Position numbers and translations under genes: made by a program. From NCBI RefSeq assembly GCF_000330725.2, contig NZ_AMZY02000005.1, positions 1 through 64,000 of the forward strand: 64,000 bases of DNA, read 5' to 3'. The notes below the pieces were generated by a model that worked only from the letters and a program-made list of their open reading frames with translations, searched no databases and was not told where the DNA came from. The stretch is from Mariniradius saccharolyticus AK6. Its GTDB lineage: Bacteria; Bacteroidota; Bacteroidia; Cytophagales; Cyclobacteriaceae. This document shows, one piece after another, positions 58,798 to 64,000 of the stretch (position 1 is its first letter; every line of letters starts with the position of its first letter).

Positions 58798-60735
58798 ATG
58801 GTTTTTTCTGAATTTCCATTTGTTCGTTATACCCTGTTCATGATTCTCGGGATTTGCAGCTACCCGATTTTTCGAAAAATAGAATTGCATTGGCTGGTAT
58901 TAGCGGTATCTATCCTTTATCTGGTCTATGCGTTATCAGTGATCGTCAACTGGTATCGGCATCGATTTCAATTCCGGGTTTTGATTCCAATATTGGCGTA
59001 TGCGCAACTGTTCGGAGTCGGCATCCTGGCCTGCCACCTGAGCGACATTGGTCAATCTGAAAAAAACTTGATCAATCAAACTGGCAAGCCATCCTATTTC
59101 CTCGGTACAACCCTTGAATGGGATGAGCCAAAGCCTCGGTCAAAAATGAACAGAATCGCGTTGAGGCAAGGAATCAACGACGAAATGGGCGAAGCCCAAG
59201 GCGAAATCGTGATTTATCATCAATTCGACAGTCTTCTGCGACCAGGACAAGTCATACTTATCTCCGGCAATCCAAGCCTGATAGAGCCTCCAGTAAACCC
59301 GGGGCAATTCGACTACCAGACCTTCATGCGCCGCCAAGGCATCTCCCATAGCCATTTTGCTGGAAAAAACATCCATATCCTAGGAGAAGTCAGCAGCCAA
59401 CCGATCATGGATTTTTTCTCAGCCATTCGGATGACTTTACTCAAAAAGATCGAAGAATACATCCCCGACCCCAATTCAAAGCAAATTGCCAAAGCACTAC
59501 TCCTTGGCTACAAAAAACAAATGGATCCAGAAATCAGCCAAGCCTATTCTGCTACTGGAGCAATGCACATTTTGGCCGTTTCGGGTTTACATGTCGGGAT
59601 TATTTACGGATTCTTTTTCCTATTTGTGAAGCCTTATCACCTCAAACGGAGGGCCAGGGTAGCCTACCTTCTACTGCTCATTCTGGTGATTTGGAGCTAT
59701 GCTTGTATCACGGGCCTTTCCCCCTCAGTTCTCCGTGCCGCGACGATGTTTACCTTCATTGCTTTCGCACAAATGCAATCCAGAAGCCCTTCCATTTTCA
59801 ATCCGATCGCGTTGTCCGCAATGATCTTGCTACTTTTTGATCCCTTTTTGCTTTATGCGGTTGGTTTCCAATTGTCCTATTTGGCACTGCTGGGCATCCT
59901 GCTGATCCAGCCGCTTTTGGTCCGGATCTGGCTTCCGCCCTATCGCTGGCTGGAATACTGTTGGCAAATCAGTACTGTCGGGATCGCTGCACAGATCGCA
60001 ACATTTCCCGTTTCCGCCTATTACTTTCACCAGTTCCCAAGCTATTTTATCCTGTCAAACCTCGTCGCGATTCCAGCCGCTTTCTTGATCATGGCGGTTG
60101 GCATTCCATTCTTGTTGCTGTCTCCCGTACCGATTGTTTCCTCGATTTTAGCTTGGTTGACCGATTGGCTGATTCGGGTGATGAACTTCCTGATCTTTTG
60201 GATGGAGTCGCTACCGGGTGCCAGCGTGAAAGACATCCATTTTGATCCTTCGGAAATCGGCTTGTATGCCTTGACGGTCGCAGTCGGGATTTACCTTTGG
60301 AATTATCCGAAAAAAACAACCGCCTGGGCCTTTGTCTGCCTTCTGGGAATCATGGGCGGTGCACGAGTCGTCAATCTCTTTATCAGAAGCCAAAACAACG
60401 AAGTCACCTGGTACGCGCTTCAAAAAGGAAAAGCCATCGACATCAGTGTTTCCGGCCAACTTTGGACCTGGGACACCGGCAATGCCAAGGAAATCGAATT
60501 CAACGTCAAACCCAACAGAAGCCGAACCGTCGGCGGCACTGTGTATCCCCTTTTGAGCTTTGAAAAAGATGGAAAATCATACCTCTTCGGCCCAAATGGC
60601 ATGGGAATGATTGAACCTAGTCCCGATTTTGTGCGGAAAAAGAACAAAATTTTCATTTGGGAAAATGGTGCTTGGGTCCCGTTTCGGGCAGACTCGGGAA
60701 CAAAACCCCATGCTGCCCTCAAGGCCCAACTTTGA
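58798..60735 (+). CDS. ComEC/Rec2-family DNA uptake channel
   Basis: 645 aa from ATG 58798 (GTG 58768 possible). N-terminal membrane helices, then the DUF4131 OB-like domain (GEIVIYHQFDSLLRPGQVIL), and the central Competence domain (ALLLGYKKQMDPEISQAYSA then TGAMHILAVSGLHVGIIYGF, with the signature SGLH) with many membrane helices. The C-terminal metallo-lactamase domain of longer ComEC is absent, as in short Bacteroidetes versions. Probably moves single-stranded DNA across the inner membrane. Confidence 0.85.
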   Translation: MVFSEFPFVRYTLFMILGICSYPIFRKIELHWLVLAVSILYLVYALSVIVNWYRHRFQFRVLIPILAYAQLFGVGILACHLSDIGQSEKNLINQTGKPSYFLGTTLEWDEPKPRSKMNRIALRQGINDEMGEAQGEIVIYHQFDSLLRPGQVILISGNPSLIEPPVNPGQFDYQTFMRRQGISHSHFAGKNIHILGEVSSQPIMDFFSAIRMTLLKKIEEYIPDPNSKQIAKALLLGYKKQMDPEISQAYSATGAMHILAVSGLHVGIIYGFFFLFVKPYHLKRRARVAYLLLLILVIWSYACITGLSPSVLRAATMFTFIAFAQMQSRSPSIFNPIALSAMILLLFDPFLLYAVGFQLSYLALLGILLIQPLLVRIWLPPYRWLEYCWQISTVGIAAQIATFPVSAYYFHQFPSYFILSNLVAIPAAFLIMAVGIPFLLLSPVPIVSSILAWLTDWLIRVMNFLIFWMESLPGASVKDIHFDPSEIGLYALTVAVGIYLWNYPKKTTAWAFVCLLGIMGGARVVNLFIRSQNNEVTWYALQKGKAIDISVSGQLWTWDTGNAKEIEFNVKPNRSRTVGGTVYPLLSFEKDGKSYLFGPNGMGMIEPSPDFVRKKNKIFIWENGAWVPFRADSGTKPHAALKAQL

Positions 60736-60804
60736 GGCTAGTTTTGGTGGTAAGCGATGAGTCCTCTATCTTACCTTTGCTTTTGAAAACGCTCATTTGG
60801 ACCC

Positions 60805-61584
60805 ATGGAACAGCAACCAGTTTTGATCAAGATCGACAAGCGCATCGGCTATATCACCCTCAATCGACCGGAAAAACGCAATGCCCTCAATGAAGAAATG
60901 GTCGATTCGATCAAAGTGGCATTAAACATGTTCGAAAAGGACGAAAGCGTAAAAGTCATCATCCTGAGGGCAGAAGGAAAGGCATTTTGTGCCGGGGCAG
61001 ATTTGGCTTATTTGCAGCAATTGCAGCAGAACTCCTACGAAGACAATCTTGCCGACAGCCGAAGCCTGAAGGATTTGTTCCAAAAAATCTACACCTATCC
61101 CAAAATCATCATCGCCCAAGTTCAGGGTCATGCCCTTGCGGGCGGCTGTGGATTGGCTTCAGCCTGCGATTTTTCCTTTGCGGTCCCCGAAGCCAAATTT
61201 GGCTACACCGAAGTGAGGATCGGTTTTATCCCCGCGATCGTATTGGTTCTGCTGCTCCGCAAATTAGGAGAAGGAAAAGCAAAACAGCTGTTGCTGTCCG
61301 GCGAGACCATCACCGCGGCGGAAGCCAGGGAAATGGGCCTGATCAATTGGATTGTCGAAGAATCCAACCTGTCCGCCACCGTAGAAGCATTTGCCCAAAA
61401 TCTGATCACCCAAAACTCCGGCGAAGCCATGGCCCTCACCAAGGAAATGATCGGTCGGGTACAGGACCGTGACCTAGAAGATGCATTGGAGTACGCTGCC
61501 TCCATGAATGCCAAGGCGCGGGGTTCCGAGGATTGCCAAAAGGGTATCGCCGCATTTCTGAACAAGCAACCGATCCAATGGTAA
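60805..61584 (+). CDS. Enoyl-CoA hydratase/isomerase family protein
   Basis: 259 aa crotonase-fold protein: KRIGYITLNRPEKRNALNEE, LRAEGKAFCAGADLAYLQQL (oxyanion loop), QGHALAGGCGLASACDFSFA, and FGYTEVRIGFIPAIVLVLL with Glu typical of hydratases. Likely acts in fatty or branched-chain acid breakdown, possibly as methylglutaconyl-CoA hydratase; exact substrate unproven. Two bp before recQ. Confidence 0.85.
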   Translation: MEQQPVLIKIDKRIGYITLNRPEKRNALNEEMVDSIKVALNMFEKDESVKVIILRAEGKAFCAGADLAYLQQLQQNSYEDNLADSRSLKDLFQKIYTYPKIIIAQVQGHALAGGCGLASACDFSFAVPEAKFGYTEVRIGFIPAIVLVLLLRKLGEGKAKQLLLSGETITAAEAREMGLINWIVEESNLSATVEAFAQNLITQNSGEAMALTKEMIGRVQDRDLEDALEYAASMNAKARGSEDCQKGIAAFLNKQPIQW

Positions 61585-61585
61585 G

Positions 61586-63496
61586 TTGAAAGAACAAGCA
61601 CTCCATATTCTCCAGTCCGTTTTTGGCTATCCGGAGTTCCGGCCCGGGCAGTTGGACATCGTCCTTTCGGTCTTGGAGGGAAAAGACACCTTGGCCCTAT
61701 TGCCCACCGGTGGCGGAAAGTCGATCTGTTTTCAGGTACCTGCTTTGGCCAAAGAGGGAATTTGTTTGGTTATCAGCCCGCTGATTGCCCTGATGAAAGA
61801 CCAGGTGGACAATCTGAAAAAGCGACGAATATTGGCAGCAGCGATCTATTCGGGGATGGGCAAACGGGAAATCGACACCATCCTGGACAATTGCATTTAT
61901 GGAAACTACAAATTTCTGTACGTTTCCCCCGAACGTCTAAAGACCGAGATTTTCATCGAGCGCTTTAAGAAGATGAAGGTCAACCTCATTGCTGTCGACG
62001 AGGCACATTGCATTTCCCAATGGGGCTACGACTTTCGCCCACCCTATCTCGAAATAGCAGAAATACGGACGCACCATCCCGCCGTCCCCTGCTTGGCGCT
62101 GACGGCTTCCGCCACGCTGATGGTAAAACAGGATATCATCGACAGGCTCAAACTACAGAAGCCCTCTGTTTTTGTAAGATCATTTACGCGAAAAAATCTC
62201 AGCTACGCCGTCCGTATGGCGGAAAACAAACTCGAGAAAGCCATTGATATCCTCCGAAGAATCCCTGGATCGGCGATCGTATACGTCCGAAGCAGAAAGG
62301 GCACCAAGGAAATCGCGACCACCTTGCAGCAGATGGGCATTTCGGCGACTTTTTACCATGCAGGCCTCGACAATGCCAGCCGTGAAGAACGGCAAGCGAC
62401 GTGGAAAGCCAACAAAGTCCGCGTCATGGTGGCCACAAATGCTTTTGGAATGGGGATCGACAAGCCCGATGTGCGCATGGTTATCCACATCGATGTTCCC
62501 GAAAATTTGGAAAATTACTACCAAGAAGCGGGGCGTGCCGGCAGGGACGAAAAAAAGGCCTATGCAGTACTGTTGACCAACAAACAGGACCTGGAAGTCC
62601 TGGACGAACGGGCACAGAAAGCCTACCCGCCCATAGAATATCTCAGACGCGTCTACCAATCCCTTGCCAACCACTACCGAATGGCCGTAGGCAGCGGCGA
62701 AATGGCGAGTTTCGATTTTGACCTTCCCCAATTTGCGGACCAATACAAACTGGAGCCTGTGACGACTTACAACGCCCTGAAAGTCCTGCAGGAAAATGAC
62801 TTCGTGGAACTCTCCGAGAGTTTTTTTGCCCCTTCTACCATCCACTTTTTGGTCAATCAAAGCAAGCTGTACGAATTCCAAATCAGCAATGAAAAGCTCG
62901 ATCCCTTGATCAAAACCCTGTTGAGAACCTTTGGCGGTGAACTATTTGTCGAATACATCTCTATCCAAGAATCCAAATTGGCCAAATATGCCGGAATCCC
63001 CGAATCAGAGTTGGTCAAACAACTCAAATACCTTGACCAAGTAGGTATTTTGGCCTATCACCCAAGGAAGGATACTCCGCAAATCACCTTCCTGACACCA
63101 AGGTACGATGCAGGAAAGCTGCCACTCGATGTGGCCTGGATCGAATCGAGGAAGAAAAACCACTTAGACAAAGGCAAGGCCATTCAGGACTACGTCGCCA
63201 ACTTGGTCCTTTGCAGATCCCTGCAAATCGCGGCCTATTTTGGGGAAGAAAACGATAAAGCCTGTGGCATCTGTGACGTCTGCCTATCCAAAAAATCCAA
63301 AACGGCACTGCAGCAGGAAAAGATCAGGAAAAGAATTCTCGAAACCTTGGGCATGGGAAAGGTGTTTACCTTGCACAATGTCTCCGAGGTATGTGGCATC
63401 AAACCCGACCCGCTGATAGGTACGCTGCTGAGGGAGTTGGAGGATGAAGGAATTGTGGCTACGCTGCCCGACGGGACAATCAAAATTCAACATTGA
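61586..63496 (+). CDS. recQ: ATP-dependent DNA helicase RecQ
   Basis: 636 aa from TTG 61586. Motif 0 FGYPEFRPGQ, Walker A TGGGKS, DEAH box in AVDEAHCISQWGYDFRP, LTASAT, motif V MVATNAFGMGIDKPDVRMVIH, motif VI YYQEAGRAGRDEKKAYAVLL, RQC zinc-binding CGICDVC. No HRDC domain, so it is a short RecQ. It unwinds DNA during recombinational repair. Stop overlaps the next start (TGATG). Confidence 0.92.
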   Translation: MKEQALHILQSVFGYPEFRPGQLDIVLSVLEGKDTLALLPTGGGKSICFQVPALAKEGICLVISPLIALMKDQVDNLKKRRILAAAIYSGMGKREIDTILDNCIYGNYKFLYVSPERLKTEIFIERFKKMKVNLIAVDEAHCISQWGYDFRPPYLEIAEIRTHHPAVPCLALTASATLMVKQDIIDRLKLQKPSVFVRSFTRKNLSYAVRMAENKLEKAIDILRRIPGSAIVYVRSRKGTKEIATTLQQMGISATFYHAGLDNASREERQATWKANKVRVMVATNAFGMGIDKPDVRMVIHIDVPENLENYYQEAGRAGRDEKKAYAVLLTNKQDLEVLDERAQKAYPPIEYLRRVYQSLANHYRMAVGSGEMASFDFDLPQFADQYKLEPVTTYNALKVLQENDFVELSESFFAPSTIHFLVNQSKLYEFQISNEKLDPLIKTLLRTFGGELFVEYISIQESKLAKYAGIPESELVKQLKYLDQVGILAYHPRKDTPQITFLTPRYDAGKLPLDVAWIESRKKNHLDKGKAIQDYVANLVLCRSLQIAAYFGEENDKACGICDVCLSKKSKTALQQEKIRKRILETLGMGKVFTLHNVSEVCGIKPDPLIGTLLRELEDEGIVATLPDGTIKIQH

Positions 63497-64000
63497 TGGC
63501 TTCATTTATCGAGGATCTGTTCAGTAAACTGTTTCCGAAAAAGTCCCTGCCGTTTTCCCACAAAGAAAACTTCAACCAAACCACGGCAGATTCCGAGGAA
63601 TTGGAAAATTGGCTGAAGGGCGATGAAGCGAAGGATTTATTGGGAATGATTTCCAAAAACTACCATTTCAAAAAATCCGGAATCCAAGCCCATCCTGAAA
63701 TCCATATTCTCAACTCGCCTTACGCCAACGGATTTGCTGTCAGTTTTGAAAATCCGCTGACTTCCAAAACTTTTTCCCAACTTTTCTTTGCTTTTGGACT
63801 GCGAATGTTAGATTTGGGATACCATCGCGTCAGTCTTGACCGGAAGATGGAGGAAATCAACGAACAGGTCAAGACCACCGAAAAACAGTACTTCAAACCG
63901 CCTTTGTCAAGTGCTGATTTTTCCCAGAAAATTGACCAACTCTATGGAAACGTCAGCATAGAAAAGGTCAGCATCAACGATAAACCCAGCTTTTTGAAGG
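63496..64000 (+). CDS. Hypothetical protein, truncated by window end
   Basis: At least 168 codons open from ATG 63496 to the end of the window. Starts MASFIEDLFSKLFPKKSLPF; contains NSPYANGFAVSFENPLTSKT then FSQLFFAFGLRMLDLGYHRV. Unrecognised; co-transcribed with recQ. Confidence 0.65.
   Translation, partial: MASFIEDLFSKLFPKKSLPFSHKENFNQTTADSEELENWLKGDEAKDLLGMISKNYHFKKSGIQAHPEIHILNSPYANGFAVSFENPLTSKTFSQLFFAFGLRMLDLGYHRVSLDRKMEEINEQVKTTEKQYFKPPLSSADFSQKIDQLYGNVSIEKVSINDKPSFLK

Overview
The window is a stretch of Bacteroidota chromosome, probably a Cytophagia-type organism. The evidence is Bacteroidetes-style promoters (TTTG-N19-TAnnTTTG), start contexts mostly without a Shine-Dalgarno sequence, an outer-membrane-type RND system, short RecQ and ComEC proteins, and intergenic simple repeats typical of that phylum. 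The exact genus cannot be read from the sequence. It is interrupted by one apparently complete tailed prophage of about 47.5 kb (7887-55384). The prophage sits in the 3' end of a tRNA-Leu(CAA) gene and is bounded by a 19-bp direct repeat that duplicates the tRNA end.

Left host flank (1-7886): a lipoprotein membrane-fusion protein and two consecutive RND permeases. The permeases are separated by about 500 bp of non-coding repeats, including three tandem copies of a 92-bp unit.

Prophage, left to right: (i) a leftward repressor, a TACTGCA operator array and rightward early regulators (7970-9285); (ii) small early genes and a 968-aa primase/SF3-helicase fusion (9388-13112); (iii) a run of tiny overlapping genes (13117-15426), most with near-perfect Shine-Dalgarno sequences, including very small membrane proteins, then a C5-cytosine methyltransferase and a zinc-ribbon protein (to 17863); (iv) a 630-bp gene-free region with a terminator, a palindromic repeat, a dense GGTTACA/TGTAACC array and a late promoter; (v) a head module in unusual order: S49 protease, major capsid protein, probable tail-tube protein, a glycosyltransferase-like protein, a PLD-like protein, small and large terminase, then portal and connectors (18514-33430), with a HicBA toxin-antitoxin plus a convergent membrane protein inserted between terminase and portal; (vi) an AT-rich accessory island (33431-37856) with secreted, membrane and ArdC-N proteins and repeated leader motifs; (vii) the tail module: tape measure, baseplate-type protein, fibre, pectate-lyase tailspike (37916-48081); (viii) lysis: two small membrane proteins, an M15 endolysin and a predicted unimolecular spanin (48290-49570); (ix) a 1368-aa second tailspike, a small gene and the leftward tyrosine integrase (to 55224).

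Right host flank (55371-64000): tRNA-Leu, an ABM-family protein, a SAM hydroxide adenosyltransferase-type protein, PhoH, a GNAT acetyltransferase, an outer-membrane barrel, ComEC, an enoyl-CoA hydratase, RecQ and a truncated hypothetical gene.

The most interesting observations are the glycosyltransferase-like gene inside the capsid module, the dyad-rich GGTTACA array between early and late regions, the cluster of strong Shine-Dalgarno starts in a phylum that rarely uses them, the apparent capture of a bacterial pectate lyase with a downstream structured-RNA element, and the accessory island with its repeated 16-nt leader.
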